NCBI GenBank assembly: GCA_003353845.1
Contig: PIVT01000009.1
Coordinates: 21,126 to 85,125, forward strand
DNA: 64,000 nt
Origin: Pseudomonadota bacterium
GTDB lineage: Bacteria; Myxococcota_A; UBA9160; JADFDR01
Reading direction: 5' to 3'
Shown here piece after piece: positions 33,751-43,024 of this stretch; position 1 is the stretch's first letter, and the number at the start of each line of letters is the position of its first letter. Under the pieces are notes generated by a model, which saw only the letters and a program-made list of their open reading frames with translations, did not search any database and was not told the origin of the DNA. The position numbers and the translations under genes were made by a program.

Positions 33751-35331
33751 ATGGCAGATTACGACGCAATCGTGGTGGGTGCAGGTCATAACGGATTGAC
33801 GGCCGGCGCCGTCCTTGCAAAGAAGGGTCTCAAGGTACTTATCGTCGAGAAGACAAATTGGAATGGCGGTATGGCCGCCAGCAAGGAACTCTTCAAAGGA
33901 TTCAAGCACAGCGTCGGAGCCTGGGCCCTGCTCGTCTTCCGCCGCGAGATGATTGAACTCCTTGAGCTCGACAAATACGGCCTTGAACTCATCACCCCCG
34001 AAAGTTCGTACTGCGTGTTCGGTGACCCTGCAGATCCGCCCTTCATCGGTTATAGCGATACCGCCAAGATGGCCGAGCATGTCATGGAGAAGCACGGCGT
34101 TGACGCGATCCAGGGCCTGGCCCAACTGGGCGAGTACATTGCGCCGTACAAAGCCATCCTCGACGCCGAGCTCGACAAGGCGGTGCCCCGGCCCATCGAG
34201 CAAATCATCGCCGAGACCCCCGACGCCGAGACTCGCGAGCGACTCATCAAGATCTGCTATAGCGCCAGCGCCATGGACATCCTACGCATGTTCCTGCCCG
34301 ACCCGGAGAAGCATCGCTGTATTCAAGGATCGCTCATGGCCTCAGCCATCGACGGGACCCATATGGGCCCCTACACACCCGGCAGCGCCCTCTCCCTCGC
34401 CTATCACTACACCGCGGGCGACGCCTACGACTTCAAGATACCCAAGGGCGGCATCGGCGCGCTCTCGGATGCCATTGAACAGGCCTTCCTCGGTCACGGC
34501 GGCGAGGTCCGATACAAGACCCAGGTGAAGAGCTTTATCATCGAAGACGGTCCCAACGGAAAAGAGGCCAAGGGCATTGAGCTCAAGAACGGCGAGAAGA
34601 TCACGGCAAAGGTCGTGCTCTCCAGTCTCGATGCGCAGAGTTCCTTCCTGCGGTTGGCAGGCGAGGAGCACCTCCCCTACGACTTCGCCTCCTCGGTAAA
34701 AGAGATCAAGTACACCAACGGCTACATCCAGCTGCACATGACCTTGGACAAACTCCCCACCTTCACGGGGCATATGGAGATAGCAAATGAGAACAAGATC
34801 GGTTGGCTGCTGGCTTGTATCCCCTCAGCGGATCATCTCCAAAAGAATTGGGAGCAGTATCAGCGCAACGAGGTGCCCGATAAACCCGTTAGCTATTGCT
34901 ACTTTCCCAGCGTGATGGACCCGAGCCTGGCGCCCGAGGGCAAGTACACCTGCACCATCTTCTCACACTATTTCCCGGCCGATCCTCCTCCGGGCAAGCA
35001 CAACGAATACAAGGACCTCATGGCCGAACGCGCCATTGACGCCATTGTGGACATTGCACCCGACTTCCGGGATTGCATCGTCGACAAGGTGGTACTCACC
35101 CAGGAGTACTTCAAGAAGACCTTCGGTGTGACGGCTGGCGACTTCGCTTCGGGACTGATGCATCCGGACCAGATGTGGGACAAGCGACCGGTGGCTGGCT
35201 GGGGGGGCGGTTATCGCACCCCCATCGAAAACCTGGTGATGTGCGGTGCGGCCTGCCACCCCGGCCCGGGCGTCACCTGCCGGCCCGGATATAACGCGGC
35301 GCAAGAAGTGCTACGGACCTGGGAAGACTGA
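33751..35331 (+). CDS. FAD-dependent oxidoreductase, phytoene-dehydrogenase-like (1 of 3 paralogues)
   Basis: 526 residues. N-terminal Rossmann motif VVGAGHNGLTAGAVLAKKG followed by the second dinucleotide element IVEKTNWNGG. The C-terminal FAD motif is GAACHPGPGVTCRPGYNAA. The family (NAD(P)/FAD-dependent oxidoreductases related to carotenoid desaturases and PYROXD2) acts on hydrophobic substrates. AAGGAG lies 7 nt before the ATG. It is followed by a ferredoxin gene (37 bp) and an MMPL transporter gene, suggesting redox modification and export of a lipid. Paralogues lie at 50996 and 54533. No carotenoid synthase genes are nearby, so carotenoid desaturation is not supported. Confidence 0.87.
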   Translation: MADYDAIVVGAGHNGLTAGAVLAKKGLKVLIVEKTNWNGGMAASKELFKGFKHSVGAWALLVFRREMIELLELDKYGLELITPESSYCVFGDPADPPFIGYSDTAKMAEHVMEKHGVDAIQGLAQLGEYIAPYKAILDAELDKAVPRPIEQIIAETPDAETRERLIKICYSASAMDILRMFLPDPEKHRCIQGSLMASAIDGTHMGPYTPGSALSLAYHYTAGDAYDFKIPKGGIGALSDAIEQAFLGHGGEVRYKTQVKSFIIEDGPNGKEAKGIELKNGEKITAKVVLSSLDAQSSFLRLAGEEHLPYDFASSVKEIKYTNGYIQLHMTLDKLPTFTGHMEIANENKIGWLLACIPSADHLQKNWEQYQRNEVPDKPVSYCYFPSVMDPSLAPEGKYTCTIFSHYFPADPPPGKHNEYKDLMAERAIDAIVDIAPDFRDCIVDKVVLTQEYFKKTFGVTAGDFASGLMHPDQMWDKRPVAGWGGGYRTPIENLVMCGAACHPGPGVTCRPGYNAAQEVLRTWED

Positions 35332-35368
35332 GCCTTAACCGCCCATAAAGAACGAGGAGCCACCCATC

Positions 35369-35668
35369 ATGGCAACCATGATTTCTGAAGACTGTATTAT
35401 GTGCGGCGCCTGCGAAGCCGAATGCCCCAACCAAGCGATTTCCGTAGGCGAGGATCTTTTCATCATCGACCCCAAACTCTGCACCGAATGCGTGGGCTTC
35501 GATAGCGAACAGATGTGCGCAGCGGCCTGCCCTCCCGAGGCCTGCATCCCCGACCCCGAGCGGGTGGAGAGCGAAGAGTTGCTCTTCGAGCGTGCCAAGA
35601 AGATTCATGCCGACGAGGCCGACTCGCTTGAACTGTCAGACGCGACCTCACACTTCAGGGCCGCATAA
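35369..35668 (+). CDS. 2[4Fe-4S] ferredoxin, YfhL/Alvin type
   Basis: 99 residues. Cluster ligands: Cys9, Cys12, Cys15 with Cys19 (CIMCGACEAECP), and Cys38, Cys41, Cys50, Cys54. The eight-residue spacing between Cys41 and Cys50 plus the C-terminal helix (ESEELLFERAKKIHADEA) are the marks of the YfhL/Allochromatium-type low-potential ferredoxins. It sits between the FAD oxidoreductase and the MMPL transporter, and is the likely electron carrier for that oxidoreductase. Confidence 0.93.
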   Translation: MATMISEDCIMCGACEAECPNQAISVGEDLFIIDPKLCTECVGFDSEQMCAAACPPEACIPDPERVESEELLFERAKKIHADEADSLELSDATSHFRAA

Positions 35669-35743
35669 AAGAGCCAACTGCCCGACGCCTGCTATTGTAT
35701 ACATGCCTTCAACGCTGGCCATTCGCAGAAAGGTTTCGCCGTT

Positions 35744-38197
35744 GTGACCATGGATGTAAAAGCTCGCGTCGCCAGGCTTCACAATAGGCTTGAGGGTCTC
35801 TTTGAAGCCTGGGGCTATTTCGTGTGTCGCTGGCGTTGGAGCGTCGCCCTGGTGTTTATCGCGTTTACACTCGCGCTGGGCACACAACTTCCGAAAGTAG
35901 CCGTCGACAATTCCCTCGAAAACACCCTCTTGCGCGGCGATCCGGTACGTCTCGCCTACAAAGCCTTTCAACGACAATTCGGTCAAGACGAGGTAATTCT
36001 AATTCTCGTCGAGCCCGACGAGCTGTTCAGTCCTTCGTTCTTTGAAGCGCTTAGAGCCTTCCACCAAGATCTGGAGCGCTCCGTTCCTTTTCTTGACGAC
36101 ATCACCAGCCTCGTCAACGTTCGCTCTACCTACGGGCGTGAAGACGAGTTGGTTGTCGAAGACTTGATAGAGAGTTGGCCACAGAACCAGGCGGAGTGGG
36201 CAGAACTTGAGGCCCGTGTAAGAAGCAACCCTTCCTATAAGAATGTATTTATCGATGACGGGGGCACCCTCACAACCATCACCCTCGAACCTGGCTTCGA
36301 ACCCGACGCCACGGCCCAAGGGGGGTTGGAAGCCGACGCGGCAGAGGCCTTTAGCGAAGAGAACTTCGATCCGGAAGGGCAAGAAGGTTCCGTAAAAACC
36401 GGCAAGTTTCTCAGCGCAGAGAATCAGCAAATCATGATCCAGAGTCTTCGCGAAGTCATGATGCGTCACGAAACTCCAGGGTTTCAGTTGGATATCGCCG
36501 GTACCTCGTACCTTAATTTCCGTATGCGCGAGATCATGCTGAACGACATGGTACCCATGATCAGCCTGTCTCTGGGAGCCAACGCGCTCTTCCTACTCTT
36601 TCTCTTCCGACGTCTAGGCGGAGTCTTCTTACCAATGGTCGTCGTGATCGCCTCACTGGTTTCCACCCTCGGCATGATGCCCATCCTCGGCATCCCTGGA
36701 TCCACTGCGGCACAGATGATTCCGTTGCTCCTGCTCGCAGTGGGAATCTGCGCCGCCGTGCACATCCTCACCTTGGTCTATCAGGAACGCGACAAGGGGA
36801 GTACGAAAGAGGAGGCCATCGCAAAAGCCTTGGGACACTCAGGGCTGCCGGTCTTGATGACGAGCCTCACCACCGCAGGGGGCTTACTTTCCTTCCTCGC
36901 CGCATCGCTGCGCGAAGTTGCCAATACCGGGGTGATCGCTCCCATCGGGGTGATGTTCGCTTTTCTCTTTACTGTGACGCTCTTGCCTGCCCTACTCGCG
37001 ATCTTCCCCATGAAATGCCGCAATGTTAGTGGCCGGAGTAGTGCCACCGACCAAATTCGCTCCTGGCTCGTGGGTCTGGGCAAGATTTCGACGAGCTATC
37101 CCCGCAGTGTCCTCTTTGCAACTCTTCTGGTTATCGGGCTGGGTGGCCTGGGCTTTCTGCGCTTCGAGATTTCAAATCACACCCTATTGTGGTTTCCGGA
37201 AACAGATGCTGTTCGTACGACAATCGCTACCCTGGATGAGAAAATGGGCGGCTCCAACGGGATCGAGATCGTCTTTGATACAGGGAAAATCAACGGGCTC
37301 CACCAACCAGAGACCTTGAACCGCATTGACGAAGCCATCGAAGCCATCGTGCAGATGAACAACCCCGAGGTGCCTGTCGGAAAGGCGTTGTCCATCATCG
37401 ACATCGTGAAAGAGACCCACCAAGCGCTCAACGCCAATGATCCTTCCTTCTATCGGGTTCCACAGCAGCGGGCACTGGTCGCGCAAGAGCTCTTGCTCTT
37501 CGAGAATAGCGGCAGCGACGACATGGAAGACTTCGTTGACTCCGAGTTTCGCAATGCACGTGTCAGCCTGCGCATCCAGGATGTCGACGGCAGACACCTC
37601 CCCGAGTTCATGACACAGCTGAACGCGAAGGCGCAAAACATCCTGGGGGAGGACGTCGAGATTACCATCACAGGTGTGGCAGCGTTACTCGCGCGGACTT
37701 ACCAAGCCTTCACCAGCTCGATGATGCGCTCCTACACCATCGCCTTATTGATTATCTCCCCTTTCATGATTGTGATCATTGGCAGCCTGCGGCGCAGCTT
37801 GCTTTGCATGGTGCCGAACTTGCTTCCCATCTACTTGACCCTTGGCTTCATGGGCTTGGTGGGAATTCCCTTGGATCTATCATCCCTGATGGTGGGTTGC
37901 ATCATCATCGGGCTCGCAGTGGACGATACCATCCACTTCATGCACGGCTTCGCGCGTTACTATCGTCAGAATGAAGACGTGGACGACGCCGTGCGCCAGA
38001 CCCTGGAAACCACGGGGATGGCCCTGCTCTTCACCTCGCTGGTGCTCTCAGCGGGTTTCTTGTGCAACATCGCATCGTATATGCACAGCGGTGCCGACTT
38101 CGGAATCATCGCTGCCTTCGCCACGATGACCGCCTTCCTGGCGGATGTCCTCGTGATGCCAGCCTTGCTGAAACTGACCGAGAAATCATCGTCGTGA
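35744..38197 (+). CDS. RND-superfamily MMPL/HpnN-like transporter
   Basis: 817 residues from GTG 35744 (an in-frame ATG is at 35750; AAAGG lies about 10 nt upstream). Two repeated halves each have one TM, a large extracytoplasmic loop and a five-helix bundle. The first bundle has LGMMPILGIPGSTAAQMIPLLLL and the second has GLAVDDTIHFMHGFARYYR, the conserved acidic motif of MMPL/Patched-like RND proteins. Family members export lipids, hopanoids or glycolipids using proton motive force. Last gene of a three-gene unit; the cargo is probably a lipid processed by the upstream FAD oxidoreductase. Confidence 0.9.
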   Translation: MTMDVKARVARLHNRLEGLFEAWGYFVCRWRWSVALVFIAFTLALGTQLPKVAVDNSLENTLLRGDPVRLAYKAFQRQFGQDEVILILVEPDELFSPSFFEALRAFHQDLERSVPFLDDITSLVNVRSTYGREDELVVEDLIESWPQNQAEWAELEARVRSNPSYKNVFIDDGGTLTTITLEPGFEPDATAQGGLEADAAEAFSEENFDPEGQEGSVKTGKFLSAENQQIMIQSLREVMMRHETPGFQLDIAGTSYLNFRMREIMLNDMVPMISLSLGANALFLLFLFRRLGGVFLPMVVVIASLVSTLGMMPILGIPGSTAAQMIPLLLLAVGICAAVHILTLVYQERDKGSTKEEAIAKALGHSGLPVLMTSLTTAGGLLSFLAASLREVANTGVIAPIGVMFAFLFTVTLLPALLAIFPMKCRNVSGRSSATDQIRSWLVGLGKISTSYPRSVLFATLLVIGLGGLGFLRFEISNHTLLWFPETDAVRTTIATLDEKMGGSNGIEIVFDTGKINGLHQPETLNRIDEAIEAIVQMNNPEVPVGKALSIIDIVKETHQALNANDPSFYRVPQQRALVAQELLLFENSGSDDMEDFVDSEFRNARVSLRIQDVDGRHLPEFMTQLNAKAQNILGEDVEITITGVAALLARTYQAFTSSMMRSYTIALLIISPFMIVIIGSLRRSLLCMVPNLLPIYLTLGFMGLVGIPLDLSSLMVGCIIIGLAVDDTIHFMHGFARYYRQNEDVDDAVRQTLETTGMALLFTSLVLSAGFLCNIASYMHSGADFGIIAAFATMTAFLADVLVMPALLKLTEKSSS

Positions 38198-38241
38198 GCC
38201 AAGCCTCAACCGGGACTAGCCTGGTGCTGGTGGCGTGGCAC

Positions 38242-38616
38242 CTACTGTGTTTTTGGGGAGAGGTCTCTCGGAGCTAGTGATTTGGGCGATAGATCTCTGG
38301 GCGATAGATCTCGGGGCCCACTTTGCGCTTGAGCTTCAGGTACGATGACTTGCTCGTGATAGCACTGCATAATTTGTACGTAATCGATGGAATCGTTTCC
38401 GAAATCATATAAGTCGGTGCAGGCAGCCAGAACGACGCTTTCGGCCGAGTTCTCATAGGAAAAGTCCAGAAGGCCTTCGAATTCAGCCTGAGCTTTTTCC
38501 TGAGCCGCTTGATCTTCAGGGCTGAGCGGCGGTTCGCCGGGCCCCAAGAACCCCGCGCAGGCCGTCAGGCTTAGCAGGCAGATCGCAAGGCCGATGGATA
38601 GTAGCTTATACTGCAT
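38242..38616 (-). CDS. Unrecognised small lipoprotein, subfamily II
   Basis: 124 residues, closest to the gene at 2773. Signal peptide 1-19, lipobox LTAC, Cys20. An acidic helix EDQAAQEKAQAEFEGL is followed by CTDLYDFG and IMQCYHEQ; the two cysteines are kept while CYDLYGF and LECY have drifted. The tail has the most repeats in the family: GPRDLSPRDLSPKSLAPRDL. At the DNA level the tail is a tandem GGCGATAGATCTC-like duplication at 38282-38313. The sequence just past the stop (AGTAGGTGCCACGCC) matches that after the 2773 gene. It converges on the MMPL gene, 44 bp away. Function unknown. Confidence 0.85.
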   Translation of the reverse strand: MQYKLLSIGLAICLLSLTACAGFLGPGEPPLSPEDQAAQEKAQAEFEGLLDFSYENSAESVVLAACTDLYDFGNDSIDYVQIMQCYHEQVIVPEAQAQSGPRDLSPRDLSPKSLAPRDLSPKTQ

Positions 38617-38833
38617 ACAACCAATCTCTCCGGTTCGCGTAACACCCTTCCACTAGTATTCAAATCGACAGATTTCAGTCCAATCTTTAGTCCTCATATC
38701 TGTTAGAAGTTACTGAATCATGTTCAGCAATGGCCACAAAGGACAAGCAAAATAAGCATCATTTTTTGAGAATAGCCTTGAAACACGTCAGGAGAAGCGC
38801 CTGAGATCCCAAGGGGGACTTCATTTCAAGAGG

Positions 38834-39982
38834 CTATGAGGCTTCGTGGCAAGCTGCTTCTGTCTTGGGAAGGGTCAGGCAAAAGGTGCTGCCCCGACCA
38901 GGGCCGTCCGATTCTACCCATACGCGCCCGTCGTGCGACTCAACAATACGTTTTACGATGGACAACCCGATACCACTGCCCTCGGTATCCTGATCCAGCT
39001 TGTCAAACAATCCGAAGATTCTTTCTTGGTAGCGTGGATCAATACCAACGCCGTTGTCCTTGACGTAAAAGACCTGCTCCTCGTCGTCGATCCGACTCCC
39101 GATTTCAATGCGAGGCTGAGGCTCCCCTTTCGAAAATTTTACGGCGTTCTCAATAAGGTTCTGCAACGCCTCCCGCAATCGCTCTCGATCGCCGTAGACA
39201 ACAGGCAGGTCGGGGGTAAGGAGAATCTCTACTCTGTGCTCATCGATGGTACCCGCCACCGCGTCCAGCGCACCGCGCACCACATCGCAAAAGGGAACGG
39301 CTTCCGAAGGATTCACAAAACGACCAATCCGGGAGAGCTTTAACAGGTCCTGGACCAACTGATGCATCTTTGTCGCAGCACCTGAGATCCGATCGATGTC
39401 ACCCTGCATCCGTTCCACATCTCCCGCCAACAAAGACTTCTGCAAGTAGCCAAGAAAACCCTTGATGGTTATCAGTGGGCTCTTCAAGTCATGTGAGACG
39501 GTGTAAGCGAAGCGCTCCAACTCGACATTTTTTGCCTCCAACTGGTTGATCAAGCTCTCCCGCTCGGCTTCGATCTGTTTGCGGGCGCTGATGTCGGTGG
39601 CAATCTCCACTCGGACCAAGCGACCATCATCCCAGGGAATCGCTTGGTCCCGGCACTGGTACCAATGACCATTGACTGTATTTTGAAACTCCCAAACAAA
39701 GGGACCCGTTGCTTTCCCATCCTCATCGATCAATTGGTCATTGGTGCAGAAGTCGCAGGGCTCACTCTTCCCACTCTGAATTGTTTTCCAGCACGTCTGC
39801 CCTACGAGATCCCCCCAGATATCGCGACCGTATTGATTGATGTACAGAACTTCATAGGTTTCTATATCGGCTACGTAAATCAAAGCATCTACGCTATCCA
39901 TTATGCCTACGAGTTGATTATTCAACGGTTTGATCTTCGTTCCCACCTTTTTCGTGTAACCGGATAACAACAGACTGCACAA
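38834..39982 (-). CDS. Soluble PAS-domain histidine kinase
   Basis: 382 residues, no membrane segment. A PAS domain at about 25-135 carries the cysteine motif CWKTIQSGKSEPCDFC (Cys64, Cys76, Cys79). After a short coiled coil, HisKA has His164 (YTVSHDLKSPLITIKGFL), and the HATPase shows NLIENAVKFSKG, VKDNGVGIDP and GSGIGLSIVKRIVES. The start is uncertain: the frame opens with TTG 39982, and GTG at codon 13 or ATG at codon 28 are alternatives. No response regulator is adjacent. The nearest orphan regulator is the NarL-type protein 29 kb away, and NarL kinases usually have HisKA_3, so that pairing is unlikely. Confidence 0.9.
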   Translation of the reverse strand: MCSLLLSGYTKKVGTKIKPLNNQLVGIMDSVDALIYVADIETYEVLYINQYGRDIWGDLVGQTCWKTIQSGKSEPCDFCTNDQLIDEDGKATGPFVWEFQNTVNGHWYQCRDQAIPWDDGRLVRVEIATDISARKQIEAERESLINQLEAKNVELERFAYTVSHDLKSPLITIKGFLGYLQKSLLAGDVERMQGDIDRISGAATKMHQLVQDLLKLSRIGRFVNPSEAVPFCDVVRGALDAVAGTIDEHRVEILLTPDLPVVYGDRERLREALQNLIENAVKFSKGEPQPRIEIGSRIDDEEQVFYVKDNGVGIDPRYQERIFGLFDKLDQDTEGSGIGLSIVKRIVESHDGRVWVESDGPGRGSTFCLTLPKTEAACHEAS

Positions 39983-40297
39983 TCTCTTGAGTTCATTGCG
40001 CTATTCATCATTCCCGATCAAATGCCGGAGCACGGCTTCTCTTTAAATCGTTGATAACACATATGGCGCCTGGAGCACCCATAATCACGATATCTCCGTT
40101 GCAGCCTGGGTGGAAATCTATTTTCCCACAGATCGCGCTCGAACTAAATATCTTATTCTAGAAACACGTATCGTCGTTGGTTCCAACGCTTTCGCTTCGG
40201 CCCCTCCTCTAGCAATTTCATTTTTCCTTGGATTGCCGGCTTTTCTAAAGCACTAACGAATGTTATCCGATCAATGGGTCAACTGAGGAGATTATTG
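39983..40297. promoter_or_regulatory. Divergent intergenic region (315 bp)
   Basis: Separates the PAS kinase and the 7-TM protein gene and should hold both promoters. A short minus-strand frame (about 40172-40022) encodes a protein-like peptide ending RAPAFDRE, but no start with RBS supports it. No repeats or hairpins were noticed. Confidence 0.4.
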
Positions 40298-41062
40298 ATG
40301 TTCGCAATCGCGTCCCTCTGCTTCATTGCCACCCTGCTGGTCACGACGGTCGTTGGCGTTCGCCTTCTCGCTGTGGCTCGAAAGACCCGACAAATTCCCG
40401 AATTTGCCATGGGCCTGTGCGGCGTGTCCTACTCCTTCGGCTGCCTGGTGCGCATGGCCGCCCAGCGAATGAGTGATCCGAGTCCGCAAGCGACCATGGC
40501 CCTCATCGCCCTGGGTACCTTCTTCCTCGCCATGGGCTCCGTATCCACAGGCCTGGCCGTTTGGCGCATCTTTCGCCCGAATACGCGCTGGGCTCGAAAC
40601 CTCTTTTGCGGGCTGGCGGGACTCACCTCCGTACTCTGGCTCAGCGCCATGTTCTCCTATGATCCCAGCAGTCCCGGGGCGACCTGGGCCCTGAGCCGAG
40701 AGAAAAGCCTCATCTTCCTGGCTATGGGAATGATCTCCATCTGGGCGGTATTCGAATGCCTACATGGTTATCGCACTATGAAGCGACGCGTACAAATCGG
40801 GCTCTGCGATCCGCTGGCGGCGAATCAGTTCTTGATTTGGGGACTCTCACTCTGCGTCGCCGTCTTTACCATCATCATCGAACTCTACTTCAACCAGATC
40901 TTGAACATCACCTTTTTGCATTCCAGCGCGATACTCCTACTGGTCTCCATCCTGGCGCTCACCTCCAACGCCGGGATGCTCATGGCCTTCTTCCCACCCA
41001 AGGCCTACCGAAACTGGATCGCAGCGCACAGCATGCCAGAATCCCATAGTGAGGTGGCCTAG
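40298..41062 (+). CDS. Seven-helix integral membrane protein of unknown function
   Basis: 254 residues with seven hydrophobic helices (about 2-24, 35-52, 63-88, 100-119, 135-153, 177-199, 206-230) and very short loops. It shows no transporter or rhodopsin signature; no conserved Lys in the last helix indicates a retinal protein. ATG 40298 is preferred to 40274 because GAGGAG lies 7 nt before it. It ends 2 bp before the next small gene, so the two are translationally linked. Family not recognised; the 7-TM layout recalls sensor-type membrane domains. Confidence 0.7.
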   Translation: MFAIASLCFIATLLVTTVVGVRLLAVARKTRQIPEFAMGLCGVSYSFGCLVRMAAQRMSDPSPQATMALIALGTFFLAMGSVSTGLAVWRIFRPNTRWARNLFCGLAGLTSVLWLSAMFSYDPSSPGATWALSREKSLIFLAMGMISIWAVFECLHGYRTMKRRVQIGLCDPLAANQFLIWGLSLCVAVFTIIIELYFNQILNITFLHSSAILLLVSILALTSNAGMLMAFFPPKAYRNWIAAHSMPESHSEVA

Positions 41063-41064
41063 TC

Positions 41065-41376
41065 ATGGCCAAAACACTATTGGACCTTATCGCCTGCCGG
41101 CTTGAAAAAGAGACTGGCTTTTCGCGCTTGGTCGCGCGGGGTACGGTTCGCGCTGGCCTACAAGCAGCCGGGCTCGATCCCGTCGAAGTCATTCCGCAAC
41201 ACATGAAGGTCATGATCGAAAAAGTTCTTCCCGCCGAACTCACCTCGTGCGGCGTCGAAGACACGGCCAGCGTCTGCCGTGGACTGCTCAATGAACTGGC
41301 TACCGCTGAAAGCCGCATGGGAAAACACACGCAGTCCTCCCCGGACGACTTCTTTAATCGCCTCAACCAGCGCTGA
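41065..41376 (+). CDS. Small hypothetical protein (103 aa) coupled to the 7-TM gene
   Basis: 103 residues, soluble, mostly helical. MAKTLLDLIACRLEKETGFS leads into a basic patch, then VIPQHMKVMIEKVLPAELTS and VEDTASVCRGLLNELAT. No known domain is recognised. The two-base gap to the upstream membrane-protein gene implies co-translation and a joint role. The next gene converges on it from the other strand. Confidence 0.65.
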   Translation: MAKTLLDLIACRLEKETGFSRLVARGTVRAGLQAAGLDPVEVIPQHMKVMIEKVLPAELTSCGVEDTASVCRGLLNELATAESRMGKHTQSSPDDFFNRLNQR

Positions 41377-41413
41377 GTGGTTTCGGGAGTCGGTTCCCAG
41401 ACTTACCTGACAG

Positions 41414-41842
41414 CTATTTTCCGGAGTGCTTGAACCTCGGCAGCGTGACCTCGGGTGTCACCGCATCGAAGATCACCTCGACGGGCATGCCCATGCGAAG
41501 ATCTTGCGGTTCCACATCCACGATCCGACTCACGATGCGAGGTCCTTCCTCCAATTCAATAATAGTGACTGCGTACGGAACTTCCTCCGCGAAGCTGGGT
41601 TGCATCGGGAAAGTTACGACGGTCCAAGTGAGGAGTTCACCACGGCCACTGGACTTCGCCCACTCCCACTCCCAGGAGCCACACTGAGCGCACATGTTCC
41701 GCGGAACATGTCGCCAGGTGCCACATCCAGTGCAGCGCTGGAAACGGAGCTCATGATTCTTGCAATGTTCATAGAATTCACCCGCCGTACCTTCCATCAA
41801 GGGCAACGGCTTTCCATATTCCTCAGAAGTTTCTTCGCTCAT
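41414..41842 (-). CDS. DUF35 (Zn-ribbon/OB-fold) partner of a thiolase-like enzyme
   Basis: 142 residues. A rubredoxin-like zinc ribbon has Cys37, Cys40, Cys51 and Cys54 (CTGCG, NMCAQCGSW). It is followed by an OB-fold (GRGELLTWTVVTFPM, PYAVTIIELEEGPRIVSRIV). DUF35 proteins bind thiolase-fold proteins and channel acyl-CoA, for example in the Ltp2-ChsH2 retro-aldolase of steroid side-chain breakdown. The gene starts 9 bp after the stop of the thiolase-like gene on the same strand, consistent with a complex. Confidence 0.92.
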   Translation of the reverse strand: MSEETSEEYGKPLPLMEGTAGEFYEHCKNHELRFQRCTGCGTWRHVPRNMCAQCGSWEWEWAKSSGRGELLTWTVVTFPMQPSFAEEVPYAVTIIELEEGPRIVSRIVDVEPQDLRMGMPVEVIFDAVTPEVTLPRFKHSGK

Positions 41843-41851
41843 GATCTCTCC

Positions 41852-43024
41852 TTATCGTCTCAAGATGACGACGCTACCATCCATGAAGTCGCCGAAGCCA
41901 GTGGACATACCGATCTCGGCATCCTTGACCTGGTGGTCGCCCGCATCGCCACGCAACTGCCGCACGGCCTCAATGATGTGGTTCATCCCCATCACGTGGC
42001 CTTCGGACATCAAGCCGCCATGGGTATTCACCGGCAATTCGCCGCCGAGTTCGATGCGGCCGCCTTCGACGAAGGGGCCGCCCTCCCCGCGCTTGCAAAA
42101 GCCCATCTCTTCGATCTGCTCGATCACCTGGAAGCTGAATGCATCATAGATTTGGGCGAAGTCGATATCTTTGTGGGTGATCCCGGCCATTTCAAAGGCG
42201 CGCGGTGCCGCATGGGTCACACCCATTTCAAGAATGTCAGCGCGATTCGAGAGGTCATCCGCAGGATAGGGCTGACCCTGGCCAAACCCCATCAGGTAAA
42301 TGGGCTTCTGTTTGAGATCCAGTGCGCGCTCCACCGTAGTGACCACAAGCGCACCCGCACCGTCGCATTCCAAGGAGCAGTCGTACAGGTTATACGGGTC
42401 GGAAATCATTCGACCCGAAAGATAATCCTCCATCGTCAGCGGCTTGTCGTGCATGAGCGCGTGGGGATTCAGCTGTGCGTGCTTACGAAAGGCTACGGCC
42501 ACGGCACCGAGCTGCTCTCGGGTCGTTCCATACTTTTCCATGTGATAGCGCGCCATGAATGAAAACCACTGTGGCGGCACGTTGATTCCGTGCGGATAGT
42601 AGTAATCTCGTGCCGTCGGACCTCCGGAGAACACCAGCGGGTTGTCTTTCATCACCTTGCGCACTCGGATGTTGCCGGAATAGCCATACCAGCCGACGGG
42701 AATCACCGCGTAGTTGCAGATCCCGGCATGGATGGCCATACCCGCCGTCATAATGTGCGAACCGGGTGCCGCCGCTGCAATGCGCACCGTTGCCTGAAAG
42801 CGCAGGTCATCGATACCGAGGTTCACCGCGATCTCCTCGGCATGCGCGAGGCCTTCAATGGGCAAGATGCAGTCGATGTCTTTGTTCTTTAATCCCGCAT
42901 CGGCAATGGCTGCCTCGATGGCTTGGAGTTGAATCGTCAGGTTTGTACCGTCCGGCTCCTTGGGGCGTCGAAACGGTGTCTCACCGATTCCCACGACACA
43001 AATTTGATCCTTCAAAGAAGCCAT
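41852..43024 (-). CDS. SCP2/lipid-transfer-type thiolase fold protein, probably non-thiolytic
   Basis: 390 residues of the SCP-x/Ltp thiolase family. N-terminal VVGIGETPFRR, C-terminal IYDAFSFQVIEQIEEMGFC, NTHGGLMSEGHVMGMNHIIEA and ending TGFGDFMDGSVVILRR. The position of the nucleophilic Cys in the first half reads IAAAAPGSH (82-90) without Cys, while the His in NTHGG is kept. Loss of that Cys is known for Ltp2-type retro-aldolases acting with DUF35 proteins. Together with the adjacent DUF35 gene this favours a carbon-carbon lyase or aldolase role over thiolysis, which is inference. First gene of the pair; a 300-bp divergent region lies upstream. Confidence 0.87.
   Translation of the reverse strand: MASLKDQICVVGIGETPFRRPKEPDGTNLTIQLQAIEAAIADAGLKNKDIDCILPIEGLAHAEEIAVNLGIDDLRFQATVRIAAAAPGSHIMTAGMAIHAGICNYAVIPVGWYGYSGNIRVRKVMKDNPLVFSGGPTARDYYYPHGINVPPQWFSFMARYHMEKYGTTREQLGAVAVAFRKHAQLNPHALMHDKPLTMEDYLSGRMISDPYNLYDCSLECDGAGALVVTTVERALDLKQKPIYLMGFGQGQPYPADDLSNRADILEMGVTHAAPRAFEMAGITHKDIDFAQIYDAFSFQVIEQIEEMGFCKRGEGGPFVEGGRIELGGELPVNTHGGLMSEGHVMGMNHIIEAVRQLRGDAGDHQVKDAEIGMSTGFGDFMDGSVVILRR

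Noticed and set aside
40022..40172. Short minus-strand frame upstream of the PAS kinase ending RAPAFDRE
   Set aside because: No start codon with RBS and an upstream stop; the peptide-like look is probably chance.
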